Shown piece by piece: positions 33,251-42,342 of a stretch of 64,000 nt of DNA. The position numbers and the translations under genes are program-made. Where the stretch lies: contig NZ_JAAEEH010000004.1 of assembly GCF_010179735.1 (NCBI RefSeq), forward strand, positions 46,160 through 110,159. The letters are read 5' to 3'. The notes under the pieces are model-generated. The model saw only the letters and a program-made list of their open reading frames with translations. It was not told the origin of the DNA and did no database searches. Position 1 is the first letter of the stretch. The number at the start of each line of letters is the position of its first letter. The stretch comes from Anaerotalea alkaliphila (GTDB lineage: Bacteria > Bacillota > Clostridia > Lachnospirales > Vallitaleaceae).

Positions 33251-33982
33251 TCACTCCAATTCCAGCCCCCGGACTTCCACCGCCAGGGCTCTTGTTTCCG
33301 CTCCCTCGGCTCCCGGCCGGAGGCTGGCGAAGACCACGCCCACCACACGCCCTTCACCGTCCAGGACCGGGCTTCCGCTGTTGCCCGGGTTCACGGAAAT
33401 CCCGATCTCAAAGGGGCCGCCCGGTCCGGCCGGAAAGCCGGCGACCTCTCCCCTTTGGGAAATCTTCTGGAAGCCCAGGGGGTTTCCGATGACGGTGACC
33501 GTGTCCCCTTCCCGAAGCCGCACATCCCGGGCCAGTTCCAGATGGGGGAGGTCCCGACCGTCGATGTCCACAACGGCCACATCCACACCGGGAAGGAGCC
33601 TGTATTCTGTGGTGCTGAAAACCGCACCGCCTTCGAAACGGATCCGGATCTCCAGCGCGTCCTCCACCAGATGCCTGTTGGTGACGATGGTCCCTTCCGG
33701 GGAAATGTTGAAGCCCGTCCCCCGGCTCCTGGCGGATCCCCCCAGGCCGGTGGGAAGTAGGGCTTCCAGACTCACCACTGCGGGTCTTGCCATTTCCGCC
33801 ACCGGATCCCCCCTAAGCTCCCGGTTCTGTTCCAGGAATCCGTGCCGTCTGGACCAGAGTCCCTGGAAGCTGGGAAGGATAAGGACCACCATGGAAAGCA
33901 GCAGGAGGATGGTCATTCCCCGGAAGAGGCAACCGAACCGCCTCCGCTCCGGCTGCAGCTCTTCTTCCATCCCTTCCATCAT
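33251..33982 (-). CDS. Membrane-anchored trypsin-like serine protease (S1C, HtrA-like, no PDZ)
   Basis: A 243-residue protein with one N-terminal membrane segment (MTILLLLSMVVLILP) and an extracytoplasmic trypsin-like domain. The catalytic triad can be read as His in TNRHLVEDA, Asp in GVDVAVVDID and Ser in NPGNSGSPV. It lacks the PDZ domain of HtrA/DegP, ending soon after the protease fold. The start ATG at 33982 (or 33979) follows AAGGAGGTGG. It lies downstream of the DsrE gene and may share its transcript. Likely envelope quality control, by family. Confidence 0.82.
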   Translation of the reverse strand: MMEGMEEELQPERRRFGCLFRGMTILLLLSMVVLILPSFQGLWSRRHGFLEQNRELRGDPVAEMARPAVVSLEALLPTGLGGSARSRGTGFNISPEGTIVTNRHLVEDALEIRIRFEGGAVFSTTEYRLLPGVDVAVVDIDGRDLPHLELARDVRLREGDTVTVIGNPLGFQKISQRGEVAGFPAGPGGPFEIGISVNPGNSGSPVLDGEGRVVGVVFASLRPGAEGAETRALAVEVRGLELE

Positions 33983-34012
33983 CACCACCTCCTTCGCCGG
34001 ATGCCCATGCCC

Positions 34013-34348
34013 CTAGACGGTGACCACCTTCTCCGCCGTCATCATCCGGTTGGAAATCTCTTCCATGTTGCTGATCCGGGCCCCCGCCATGCTGTCCTGC
34101 AGTCCGAAATGCTCCACGCAGGTTCCACAGGCCAGGATGTCCACTCCCGCACTCTCCAGACCTTTTACCGCGTCCAGGATATCGGAGCCCCTTGCCGCTA
34201 TCTTCACCCCGCCGTTGTAGAGGATGATGGCTTCCGGTTTGTCCTGACGGACCCAAAGCTTGCGGAGGAACGCTCCCAGGAGCTTCCTTCCCAGTTCCGC
34301 ATCCCCTTGTCCGAATCCCTCATTGTTGATTACGATGATTGTACCCAT
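34013..34348 (-). CDS. DsrE-family protein resembling the C-terminal domain of YedF
   Basis: A 111-residue DsrE-fold protein. The start ATG at 34348 follows AGGAGGACC and gives MGTIIVINNEGFGQGDAELG. The CGTCVEHFG motif is the one seen in the C-terminal domain of YedF-type selenium/sulfur metabolism proteins; the N-terminal TusA-like domain of full YedF is missing. The long frame upstream of 34348 overlaps a plus-strand promoter and is not protein-like. A role in sulfur or selenium transfer is a family-level inference. Confidence 0.78.
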   Translation of the reverse strand: MGTIIVINNEGFGQGDAELGRKLLGAFLRKLWVRQDKPEAIILYNGGVKIAARGSDILDAVKGLESAGVDILACGTCVEHFGLQDSMAGARISNMEEISNRMMTAEKVVTV

Positions 34349-34437
34349 GTATCGGTCCTCCTGTTTTGTCTTCTCCACACAGTTTAGGCCAAAGCCGGGG
34401 AATATGCAAGTGTAAATTGGAACCGCCCGGTTGCCCG

Positions 34438-34466
34438 TTGCCAGGAACCGGGCGGAAGGGTATACT
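34438..34466 (+). promoter_or_regulatory. Promoter of the PH-domain / pirin genes
   Basis: TTGCCA (34438-34443), 17-nt spacer and TATACT (34461-34466), 31 nt before the start codon at 34498. Confidence 0.6.
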
Positions 34467-34497
34467 GGAGACAGAACCCACGAAAGGAGGTGTTTCC

Positions 34498-34917
34498 ATG
34501 CGCGTCCCATCCGCTGTTGACTGGTGGCTGCGGTTGCTCCTCTACGGGGCGGTGGCCGTCTCCCTGGGGGCGGCAGCCACCGCCACCGGAGACGACCGGA
34601 TTCCCGGGATTTCCATCTCCCTGGCCATGTCCATCCTTCTCCTTTGGATCTTGCACGGCACCTGGTATGAACTCCGGGAGGACCATCTCCACTGCCGGTG
34701 CGGCCCCTTTGGGGAGCGGATCCCCTACGACCGGATCAAGTCCCTGCGCCTGGTCACCAGCCCCCTGTCCTCCATGGCCCTGTCCCTGCAGCGGATTGAA
34801 ATCCGCCAGCACGGCAGGGGATGGATCACGGGAACCACCATGATTTCCCCGGTGGACCGGGAGGATTTCCTCCGGCAGTTGGCGACCCGTTGCCGGAATC
34901 TGGAGAGCCGGGAATAG
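34498..34917 (+). CDS. Bacterial PH-domain membrane protein
   Basis: A 139-residue protein with two N-terminal hydrophobic helices (residues about 10-27 and 38-52) followed by a bacterial Pleckstrin-homology-like domain, recognised from YELREDHLHCRCGPFGERIPYDRIKSLRLV and the RIEIRQHGRGWI-type strands. The ATG at 34498 follows AAAGGAGGTG. It is 17 nt upstream of the pirin gene and probably co-transcribed. No function is known for such two-helix PH proteins beyond membrane association. Confidence 0.75.
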   Translation: MRVPSAVDWWLRLLLYGAVAVSLGAAATATGDDRIPGISISLAMSILLLWILHGTWYELREDHLHCRCGPFGERIPYDRIKSLRLVTSPLSSMALSLQRIEIRQHGRGWITGTTMISPVDREDFLRQLATRCRNLESRE

Positions 34918-34934
34918 GAAAGGAAGTGTCTGCC

Positions 34935-35633
34935 ATGTTGAAAAGAATAGATCACCGGAAGATGGGAAAAAGCGACTTGGGATGGCTGCAAAGCCTCTTC
35001 CATTTCTCCTTTGCGGACTACCACAATCCCCAGAACATGAATTTCGGCGTGCTCCGCGTCCTGAACGACGACCTGGTGGCTCCGGGCACCGGCTTTGACA
35101 TGCACCCCCACCGGGATATGGAGATCATTTCCTATGTGGTGGAGGGTTCCCTTTCCCATAAGGACAGCCTGGGGAACCAGGGGACCCTGACCCGGGGACA
35201 GGTCCAGTACATGAGCGCCGGAACAGGTGTGCTGCACAGCGAGCACAACCGGGGAAAGGAAACGGCCCGGCTCCTGCAGGTCTGGATCCTGCCCTACAGG
35301 AAGGGACACCAACCCAGTTACGGGGACTACCCTTTCCCCTGGGAAGGCCGGGTTGGCCGCCTCCTGCATTTCGCATCCGGCCCCGGAGGCTCCGCCCCTG
35401 TGAAGGTCAACCAGGATGTGAACTTCTACGCCCTGGCCCTGGAGGCGGGAAAGGAAATTTCCTTCCCCCTTCCCCAAGGGCGCCAGGCCTATGTGGTCCA
35501 GATCGAAGGGGATTCCCGGATTGGGGAAGCGGAACTCTCCCCCAGGGACGCCTTGGAAGCCATCGAGGAGGACCTGACCGTCCAGGCGAAGACGGACAGC
35601 CACCTGCTCTTCATTGAAATGGGAAAATCTTGA
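34935..35633 (+). CDS. Pirin family protein
   Basis: A 232-residue bicupin of the pirin family, iron-binding proteins some of which act as quercetin dioxygenases or regulators. The N-terminal cupin shows FGVLRVLNDDLVAPGTGFDMHPHRDMEIISYV with the HPHRDMEI metal motif, and later the third/fourth ligands in GVLHSEHN. The start ATG at 34935 gives MLKRIDHRKMGKSDLGWLQS with AGGAAAGGAAG upstream. Second gene after the PH-domain protein; a terminator follows. Confidence 0.9.
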   Translation: MLKRIDHRKMGKSDLGWLQSLFHFSFADYHNPQNMNFGVLRVLNDDLVAPGTGFDMHPHRDMEIISYVVEGSLSHKDSLGNQGTLTRGQVQYMSAGTGVLHSEHNRGKETARLLQVWILPYRKGHQPSYGDYPFPWEGRVGRLLHFASGPGGSAPVKVNQDVNFYALALEAGKEISFPLPQGRQAYVVQIEGDSRIGEAELSPRDALEAIEEDLTVQAKTDSHLLFIEMGKS

Positions 35634-35665
35634 AAAGGACTTTCCCAGATGATTCCTGAAACCGC

Positions 35666-35700
35666 AAGAGAGGCCCCGGACACGTCCGGGGCCTCTCTTC
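35666..35700. terminator. Terminator after pirin, left boundary of the catabolic island
   Basis: AGAGAGGCCCCGGAC and its complement around AC form a long stem-loop with TCTTC after it. It separates pirin from the convergent sialidase-like gene. Confidence 0.8.
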
Positions 35701-35706
35701 GCTTGG
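35670..35706 (+). repeat. Left copy of a 37-bp repeat, inverted relative to 46755-46791
   Basis: Reads GAGGCCCCGGACACGTCC onward to CTTCGCTTGG. The reverse complement of 46755-46791 matches it except for three bases (AC to GT in the loop and one T to C). The match extends past the stem into CTTCGCTTGG, which is more than two stems alone would share. Confidence 0.75.
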
Positions 35707-35718
35707 CGGCAACACATT

Positions 35719-36801
35719 TCATCCGATCGGGTCCTTCACCCAATCCTCATCCACCACTTCATAGCGTATGTATTTGCGGAGATAGGTGAAGGTGACCTGC
35801 AGCTTCCCATCCTCCGACTGCTTGATCGATGGATAGGAAAATTCCGGCTCGCCCTCGAAGCCTTCCCTGGTCACCAGATTCCTGACATGGCCCCAGGTTT
35901 CGCCTTCATCCTCAGAAATCGCCACACACAGAGGAGCACGGATGACTCCCCAGACGGAAATCGGCTTGCTTTTGGTTCCCGCTTCGATGTCCGCAATGTC
36001 TTTCTTGTCGAACCAAGGCGGCGCAGCCGTTTTCGGGGGCGCCTGTTCGGCATTGATGTTGTTGAACACCATCGCCAGATGGCCGTTCTTCAGTTTGGTG
36101 CACTGGATGGACGCATTGTTGTTGGGCAGCGACGTCGGCACCGGCTTGGTCCATGTCCTGCCATTGTCTTTGGAGCTGCAGGTGTAGATGGCATCCGCCA
36201 TCCGGCTTCTGAAGAAGCCCTTGATGCCGCCATCGGACAGGACGACAGCGGACATGTGCACCAGCCCCCTGCTGCCTTCGATGCCGTATTCCTCCCATGT
36301 CTTGCCGTCGTCTTTCGATATTTTCACGACGCTGTAGTCTTCACCCAGAAAGCCGGATTCGGATTTCAGGCAGTAGTAGGCCGGAAGCAGGAGGTCTCCG
36401 TTCCGGAGGCGTACCGGCGGATTCCTGACAAAAATTCCGGGTTCTTCGAACAGCGGCTCGACCGGTGTCCATGTTTGACCGTAGTCGTAGGATTTCCTCA
36501 TCCTTACGACGGCCGATTCCTGACGGATGCCTTCTTGTGCCGTGTAAATCAGCCATAGTTCTCCAGGTGCGTTTTCGAACAGGATCGGATTCTGCTCCGA
36601 CCTGGTTGGGTCGTCGGACAGGACGACAGGCGCTTCCCACACACCGCTTCCCCTCTTCAGCCGGGAGCACTGGATGGAAATATCCGCCTTTCCTTCCCTG
36701 CTTCCTCCAAACCAGACGCACAACAGGTCGCCGTTGCTGATCGGCAGGATGTTGGAGGCATGGTTGTGGGGGAACAGGCTTGGTATCTCGTGAATGCTCA
36801 T
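35719..36801 (-). CDS. Sialidase-like Asp-box protein, no signal peptide
   Basis: A 360-residue six-bladed beta-propeller candidate of the BNR/sialidase superfamily. Four Asp-box motifs S-x-D-x-G-x-T-W are visible at 104-111 (SYDYGQTW), 162-169 (SKDDGKTW), 210-217 (SKDNGRTW) and 296-303 (SEDEGETW). An early arginine in FGGSREG (Arg35) may be part of the arginine triad used by sialidases for a carboxylate. There is no signal peptide or anchor, so it should act in the cytoplasm on an imported compound. Last gene of the eight-gene operon, 13 nt after the YhcH-type gene. Hydrolase or trans-glycosidase activity is not proven. Confidence 0.8.
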   Translation of the reverse strand: MSIHEIPSLFPHNHASNILPISNGDLLCVWFGGSREGKADISIQCSRLKRGSGVWEAPVVLSDDPTRSEQNPILFENAPGELWLIYTAQEGIRQESAVVRMRKSYDYGQTWTPVEPLFEEPGIFVRNPPVRLRNGDLLLPAYYCLKSESGFLGEDYSVVKISKDDGKTWEEYGIEGSRGLVHMSAVVLSDGGIKGFFRSRMADAIYTCSSKDNGRTWTKPVPTSLPNNNASIQCTKLKNGHLAMVFNNINAEQAPPKTAAPPWFDKKDIADIEAGTKSKPISVWGVIRAPLCVAISEDEGETWGHVRNLVTREGFEGEPEFSYPSIKQSEDGKLQVTFTYLRKYIRYEVVDEDWVKDPIG

Positions 36802-36814
36802 GGATTGATCCTTT

Positions 36815-37264
36815 CTACAAGTCGGCGGGCAGCTTCAGGACGATTTTGCGGTATTTTGTCGGCTTTGCGCTATGCCTGACCGCTTTGTGCCCATCATGCG
36901 GGAAGGCGACATAGAACATGCCTGCATCAATCTGTATCGAATGGTCTGCGGCACCCGCATAGTAAGTCGCATCCTTTTGCGCATTGTATCCGATGACCTC
37001 CTCCAGACCTTCCCGCTCGGCCCAAGCCAGCGTTTCGCTTCCATCCAGCATGATCTGCACATCCACATGCCTGTCATGGGTCTCGAAGTCGCCTTCTTCC
37101 ATCGGTTTGGTCATCCCCTGCTGGATCATGAAGAAACCACCTTCAAATTCATATCTTCCCTCTTCCAAACCGGGCAGCATCTTGGAAACCGTCTCATAAC
37201 ATGCTTTCAGACCTGGCAGCAAGCGGTCATAGTATGCGATGTTTTTTACGTCGTCTATGATCAT
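36815..37264 (-). CDS. YhcH/YjgK/YiaL (DUF386, NanQ-type) family protein
   Basis: A 149-residue cupin-like protein of the YhcH/EbgC family; E. coli YhcH (NanQ) is reported to act as a sialic-acid anomerase. Metal-binding and core signatures are THDRHVDVQIMLDGSETLAWA and AGMFYVAFPHDGHKAVR. Its start overlaps the TRAP permease stop (ATGA, 4 nt). In this operon it could open the ring form of an imported keto-sugar acid; that assignment is inference from the neighbours. Confidence 0.88.
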   Translation of the reverse strand: MIIDDVKNIAYYDRLLPGLKACYETVSKMLPGLEEGRYEFEGGFFMIQQGMTKPMEEGDFETHDRHVDVQIMLDGSETLAWAEREGLEEVIGYNAQKDATYYAGAADHSIQIDAGMFYVAFPHDGHKAVRHSAKPTKYRKIVLKLPADL

Positions 37265-39234
37265 GCTTCACCCACTCTTGCGATTTCTTCTTTCTTCCTC
37301 TTCATCCCCAGGCCGAAGAAGACGGCCACGAACCCAAGGCCGGCAACCGTACCTACAATTGTGATGAAGGCGTTAGGTATGATAATCAAGACTGCCGTTA
37401 TGAAAAACGCTACCCTTACAGGGATGTTGTCGATTGGTATGAACAAATATCCGCTTACAGCCGCCACTATGAACAGAATTCCCCAGGCAAGAAGCAGCAC
37501 CGCAAGTGCGATTTTCATAGGTGTCGCATCGATCAGTATGATTTCGGGTTTAAACACGAACACATAGGGTACAAGGAATGCGACAAATGCATATCCAAAA
37601 GCTGTCCATCCCGTTTTCATTGGACTTGCACCGGCTATGCCGGCAGCGGTAAACGAAGCCAGACATACCGGCGGTGTTATTTGAGCAACAACACCAAAGT
37701 AGAAGATGAACAGATTGGCGGCGAGCGGATGAAGTCCTAGGTTGATCAGGGTCGACCCGAACAGGATGTTTGCGATCAAGTAGGCGGCTACCGTCGGAAG
37801 AGCCATCCCCAACAACAGGCAGCCGACCATGGCGAAGATGAGCGCCAACGCGATGCTTGAATTGCCGGTATTGGAAATGATCTTTGTCAGCTTGTTCGCA
37901 ACGCCCGATTGGATGACGATGCCGATCATGATGCCGATGGCTGCCGTCGGCACAGTGATGCTAGCAGCCTGCCTCACACCGTCCAGCATGGAATCCACAT
38001 ATCCTTTTAAGGACATCCTTGTTTTTTGGGACACCAGACTGACAAGGATGGATAATGCGGCCCCTGTCAAGGCACCTCTTGTCAAGGATCCTCCCGAGAA
38101 GATGATTGCCACCAGAGCGGCGATCGGCAGCAACTGGTACATTCTTGGCAGGACAGGGTCCGATACATATTTGACGGATTCATCCTTGGAAGTCATGTGC
38201 TTCCTTTTGGCCAAAAAATGCACCAAGAGGAACACCGAGCCATAGTAAGCCAAAGCCGGAATCAAGGCTGCTGCCGCAATTTTCAAATAGCTGACGCCAA
38301 TCATCTCCGCCATGATGAACGCACCGATACCCATGATCGGGGGCATGATCTGTCCGCCCGTTGATGCGATCGATTCGATGGATGCCGCCTGGTGTGGTTC
38401 ATAACCTGTTTTTTTCATCAGGGGGATCGTCATGACGCCCGTTGTTGAAACGTTGGCAACCGCACTGCCTGAAATCATTCCCATCAGGCCGCTGGAAAGG
38501 ACCGCCGCTTTTGCAGGTCCTCCAACGGTTTTGTCGCTTAATTTCATCCCAAGGTCGATCAGCACTTGTCCGCCACCACAGGAGGAGAAGAACGCACCGA
38601 AGATCAGGAAATAGAACAAGGTGTTCATGGAGGCGGTAAGCGGCGAACCTAGAATGCCGTTCACGTCCATAAGCATCGCTTCAGCAAACATCTGCCATGT
38701 CATTCCTCTGAACTGGAAAATACCAGGTATCTTTTGTCCTGCGAATGCGTACACAATGAAAATCGAGATGAAGATGAACAGGTTGCGGCCCATAATCCTC
38801 CTCACCGCTTCCATGACCACAAAAAGCGAAGCGTAGGCTGCAACGAGGTCCTGGGGTCTCATTTCATCGATGTTGTAGATCCTATTCTGCAAAAACGTCA
38901 AATTGGTCGTAAAGTAGTAGGCAATATACGCCAGCAACAAGATCAGAACGGAATCATAAATCCATCCCAATGTTTTTGCGAATTTTGCGCCGAAATTGTC
39001 TGCCATCGGCTTGAACATGAAGGCGGCCAACAGACCGAACACCATATGATAAGGAACTTGCAGCCAACGGTCCAATGGCTTCACCATAGCTATATACAAC
39101 TGGAATGAAATGAAGGCAACGGAAATGATGACAAGAACCGCATATCTCCATCTTGGAATCGCTTCGCGCTTTGGTTCCTCATTAAAATCAGGGTGCTCAA
39201 TGTTTTCTTTGTGGTCAATGCTCGTATTTGTCAT
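37261..39234 (-). CDS. TRAP transporter fused permease, TAXI type
   Basis: A 657-residue permease with the small (4TM) and large (12TM) TRAP subunits fused. The ATG at 39234 follows TTGGAGGAAAAC. About 17-18 hydrophobic segments are seen; the large-subunit blocks PPIMGIGAFIMAEMIGVSY and GMALPTVAAYLIANILF are typical of the DctM domain. It imports a carboxylate with Na+ using the TAXI binding lipoprotein encoded 60 nt upstream. The DNA is less G+C-rich than the flanking chromosome. Confidence 0.92.
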   Translation of the reverse strand: MTNTSIDHKENIEHPDFNEEPKREAIPRWRYAVLVIISVAFISFQLYIAMVKPLDRWLQVPYHMVFGLLAAFMFKPMADNFGAKFAKTLGWIYDSVLILLLAYIAYYFTTNLTFLQNRIYNIDEMRPQDLVAAYASLFVVMEAVRRIMGRNLFIFISIFIVYAFAGQKIPGIFQFRGMTWQMFAEAMLMDVNGILGSPLTASMNTLFYFLIFGAFFSSCGGGQVLIDLGMKLSDKTVGGPAKAAVLSSGLMGMISGSAVANVSTTGVMTIPLMKKTGYEPHQAASIESIASTGGQIMPPIMGIGAFIMAEMIGVSYLKIAAAALIPALAYYGSVFLLVHFLAKRKHMTSKDESVKYVSDPVLPRMYQLLPIAALVAIIFSGGSLTRGALTGAALSILVSLVSQKTRMSLKGYVDSMLDGVRQAASITVPTAAIGIMIGIVIQSGVANKLTKIISNTGNSSIALALIFAMVGCLLLGMALPTVAAYLIANILFGSTLINLGLHPLAANLFIFYFGVVAQITPPVCLASFTAAGIAGASPMKTGWTAFGYAFVAFLVPYVFVFKPEIILIDATPMKIALAVLLLAWGILFIVAAVSGYLFIPIDNIPVRVAFFITAVLIIIPNAFITIVGTVAGLGFVAVFFGLGMKRKKEEIARVGEA

Positions 39235-39294
39235 TGTTTTCCTCCAATAGTTATGGAGCGGTGGCGCTTCCACCACCACTCCAATCAATTTGAA

Positions 39295-40368
39295 TCATTT
39301 CATATAACCTGCATCCTTAAAATACTTTTCAGCACCCGGATGAAGCGCTACTCCTCCAACTTTTTCCGGTTCCCAACATGTTTCAGGATTGAAAGGTTCC
39401 AAGGATGCGAACACGCTTACAAGATAATCCCTGTTTTCGCACATGATTTTTGTCAATTCATAGACGATTTCATCACTCAATTCATCCGATACGAACAAGC
39501 AGTCCGGAGTACCCGCATTGACGATCTCATTCTCTTGGCCTTTCCATGCATTGGCCGGAATCGTCACTCTTTGGAATCCTTTTTCACTGACAAAGTAATC
39601 GATGGTCGCATCTTCCCATTGCAGGAATTGGACATCACTTGTCATGGAAATCTCCTGCATTGTAGAGGATGCGGATGATGTATGGTCAAGCATGAAATCC
39701 AGCTTGCCGTCTTTCACCATGGATGCCAGGTCGGATCCTCCGCCATGGATCACATCGCCGCCCCATGATTTGATGTCATCTTCTGTAACACCCATGTATC
39801 CCAACAGGATCTGGACCACTTCGTTGTCCATGGAGCCTACGGGACTGCATCCGATTCTGATTGGAAGCTGTTGCCTAATTGCCTCTTCAATGGTTGTCAC
39901 CCCATGTTTTTTGATGAAATCCGTTGTCAGGAAGTTTACTGCCGATACGGCAGAAAGTTCACCAATCATGGCAAGATATCCCTCCGCAGGCTCCTTTCCG
40001 AGTGTGCCTGTTTCCATGGCCCATTTTGCGGGAGCGCCGTTGATGAATGCGATGTCCGCCTTGTCGCCGGCCAACAGATAGGGAGCCCCCATGCCTCCAG
40101 GGGAGATGGGCTGGACATCCACTTTGCCGATTCCGTTGTCTTCCCAGAGCTTGCCCAATTCGGCTGAAATGTTGTAGTTGCTTGTTCCCACTTCAAATGT
40201 ACCGAACAGGACGTTTGCATCTGCAAGTGATGGTGCAGCGTTCGATGGATCGTTTGTTGTTTCTTGTCGACCCGTTCCTTGCGTTGGTTCAGCAGTCTGT
40301 TCCCCTCCTCCTGAACACGCCGTCAAAGTCATAACCAGTGCCACCACAATCGCCAATACCTTTTTCAT
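39295..40368 (-). CDS. TRAP transporter substrate-binding lipoprotein, TAXI family
   Basis: A 357-residue extracytoplasmic solute receptor. The signal MKKVLAIVVALVMTLTAC gives a lipobox cysteine; a short Gly/Thr/Gln linker follows. The core pattern FGTFEVGTSNYNISAELGKLWED and PAKWAMETGTLG are typical of TAXI receptors. TAXI receptors bind carboxylates such as glutamate or 2-oxoglutarate; no ligand can be named here. It pairs with the fused permease immediately downstream. Confidence 0.9.
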   Translation of the reverse strand: MKKVLAIVVALVMTLTACSGGGEQTAEPTQGTGRQETTNDPSNAAPSLADANVLFGTFEVGTSNYNISAELGKLWEDNGIGKVDVQPISPGGMGAPYLLAGDKADIAFINGAPAKWAMETGTLGKEPAEGYLAMIGELSAVSAVNFLTTDFIKKHGVTTIEEAIRQQLPIRIGCSPVGSMDNEVVQILLGYMGVTEDDIKSWGGDVIHGGGSDLASMVKDGKLDFMLDHTSSASSTMQEISMTSDVQFLQWEDATIDYFVSEKGFQRVTIPANAWKGQENEIVNAGTPDCLFVSDELSDEIVYELTKIMCENRDYLVSVFASLEPFNPETCWEPEKVGGVALHPGAEKYFKDAGYMK

Positions 40369-40371
40369 TCA

Positions 40372-41415
40372 CTATTCCTCCATTTTTTTATTTTTTGCCA
40401 AGAGAATGCCGTATTCGATGGCATTCTCAAGACTTAGTTCATTTGCTATGCCCTTTCCCGCCTGGTCGAAAGCGGTTCCATGGTCCACGGATGTCCTGAT
40501 GATCGGCAATCCCAATGTGATGTTCACACCAGCCACCGCATCCCATTTGGACGCTTCCTTATCATATACAAACCCGACGACCTTGAGGGGTATGTGCCCC
40601 TGGTCGTGGTACATAGCCACCACGATGTCATACCAGCCGCCTCTGGCTTTGGAGAAGACCGTGTCCGGGGGGATAGGCCCCTCTGCGTGTATGCCTTCGC
40701 CAACCGCCGCCTCAATGGCAGGGATGATCTCATCGATTTCCTCCTTGCCGAAAAGGCCGTTTTCTCCACTGTGCGGGTTGAGGCCCGCAACGGCGATCTT
40801 TGGTTGTCCGATGCCTAGGTTCTTGCATGCCTGGTCGGCGATCCTGATCACATCCAGAACCCGCTCCTTTTTGACACGGTCGCACGCCTCCCTTAACGAA
40901 ACATGGGTGGAAACATGGACCACACGCAGATTCTCGTGGGCAAGCATCATCGTAAACTTGTCTGTCCCAGTCAACTCCGCATAGATTTCCGTATGGCCCG
41001 AATAATGATGGCCGGCGATGTTGATCGCCTCTTTGTTCAGGGCGTTGGTGACGGTTGCGTCAACCTCTCCAGCCAGCGCCAGCTCTATGGCCTTCTTCAC
41101 ATATTGGAACGCCGCTTCGCCAGCCATTGGGGACACCCGGCCGAGTTCAAGCTTCGACACATCCACAAGCCCCAGGTCGTACACGTCGATGGTGCCCTGT
41201 TCAAAAAGCGCAGCATTGATGTCATTGATCGGGTTGATTTTCAGATGGGTCTTTTGGACAATCTCCAATGCCTTCTCCATGACAGCGGCATCCCCGATGA
41301 TCAGCGGTTTGCACTTGTCATAAATGCCTGGACCGTCCAAGACCTTTGCCGTAATTTCCGGGCCAATGCTGGCAGGATCCCCCATTGTGATCCCGATGAT
41401 CAGTCTCTCCGACAT
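40372..41415 (-). CDS. PdxA2-type 4-phospho-D-threonate/erythronate dehydrogenase
   Basis: A 347-residue member of the PdxA family. The NAD site and metal histidines appear in ITMGDPASIGPE, NKEAINIAGHHYSGHTE, VSTHVSLREA and VAMYHDQGHIPLK. The operon context (DUF1537 kinase, TRAP transporter) favours the catabolic PdxA2 subfamily, which oxidises and decarboxylates 4-phosphotetronates to dihydroxyacetone phosphate, over pyridoxine biosynthesis. It is 9 nt after the DapA-like gene. Confidence 0.9.
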   Translation of the reverse strand: MSERLIIGITMGDPASIGPEITAKVLDGPGIYDKCKPLIIGDAAVMEKALEIVQKTHLKINPINDINAALFEQGTIDVYDLGLVDVSKLELGRVSPMAGEAAFQYVKKAIELALAGEVDATVTNALNKEAINIAGHHYSGHTEIYAELTGTDKFTMMLAHENLRVVHVSTHVSLREACDRVKKERVLDVIRIADQACKNLGIGQPKIAVAGLNPHSGENGLFGKEEIDEIIPAIEAAVGEGIHAEGPIPPDTVFSKARGGWYDIVVAMYHDQGHIPLKVVGFVYDKEASKWDAVAGVNITLGLPIIRTSVDHGTAFDQAGKGIANELSLENAIEYGILLAKNKKMEE

Positions 41416-41424
41416 AGCCGCCTC

Positions 41425-42321
41425 CTACTTCATTCCAAGCGCTTCGTTTTCAGCAAGTGCCTTCTTGAGGGCTTCAACACCTTGATCGGAAACTTTGTTG
41501 AATGGCGCCCTGCATTTGCCCACAAGATATCCCATCAGTCCAACAGCTGTCTTTACCATGGTATTCGGATTGCCGTATTTGAATGTGTTCCTGATGTTGC
41601 GGATGCTGTCTTGCGCCTTCCTTGCCTGCTCCAGTTCTCCCGCCATGAAGAGGTCGTAGATGGAAGCCAGGGTCCCAGGATAGATGTTTGCACAGCCTGC
41701 AATCCCACCGACACCGCCTGCAAGCAGGTTCCAGAGGATCAAGGAATCGTTCCCCGACAGGACACTGAAATTCTCGTTCCCTCTTGTCTTTTCAATATAT
41801 TGGAGCATGTTGTCGAAATTGCCGCTGCTGTCTTTCACACCTACGATATTCGGAATTTCGCTCAACCTTTCAACCGTATCCGGCGAAATGGAATTATTGG
41901 TTCTGGCCGGAATGTTGTATAGGACGATCGGCATATCCACTTCAAAAGCCACTGTCTTATAGTGCTCATAAAGCTCGTCCTGGGATGCCATTGCAAAGGA
42001 CGGTGCAATGATCGAGAGGATGTCCGCTCCAGCTTCCTTCGCCTTCAACGACTGCCTGACCGTGTCTTTTGTACCGATGCATCCGGTGCCTGCATAGACA
42101 GGAACCCTGCCCTTCACCTCATCCACGGTCACCTTGAGGATTTCCATTTTTTCGTCCTCACGCAGGATATAACCTTCGCCATTGGTTCCGAAAGGGAATA
42201 TTCCATGGACACCTCCGTCGATCAATCGGTTCAATTGGTTCCTCAGCTCGTCGTAGTTGACACTCTCATCTTCCTTCATCGGTGTAAGTATAGCCGGGAT
42301 GACCCCTTTGATTTCTACCAT
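41425..42321 (-). CDS. Dihydrodipicolinate synthase/N-acetylneuraminate lyase family aldolase
   Basis: A 298-residue class I aldolase of the DapA/NanA superfamily. Schiff-base lysine is Lys163 in VGVKDSSGN; the catalytic tyrosine Tyr135 lies in YNIPARTN; the carboxylate-binding motif is GTNGEG (45-50). The family joins or splits pyruvate and an aldehyde. As the chromosome is sampled only partly, a lysine-biosynthesis role cannot be excluded, but placement in a sugar-acid operon favours cleavage of a keto-deoxy sugar acid. I use the second ATG (42321), 5 nt after AGGAGGGC. Confidence 0.88.
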   Translation of the reverse strand: MVEIKGVIPAILTPMKEDESVNYDELRNQLNRLIDGGVHGIFPFGTNGEGYILREDEKMEILKVTVDEVKGRVPVYAGTGCIGTKDTVRQSLKAKEAGADILSIIAPSFAMASQDELYEHYKTVAFEVDMPIVLYNIPARTNNSISPDTVERLSEIPNIVGVKDSSGNFDNMLQYIEKTRGNENFSVLSGNDSLILWNLLAGGVGGIAGCANIYPGTLASIYDLFMAGELEQARKAQDSIRNIRNTFKYGNPNTMVKTAVGLMGYLVGKCRAPFNKVSDQGVEALKKALAENEALGMK

Positions 42322-42342
42322 CATGCCCTCCTGAATTGTTTT

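Noticed and set aside
41425..42321. Calling this gene dapA (lysine biosynthesis)
   Set aside because: Motifs fit the whole DapA/NanA superfamily, and the operon is catabolic; a dapA label would overstate the evidence.
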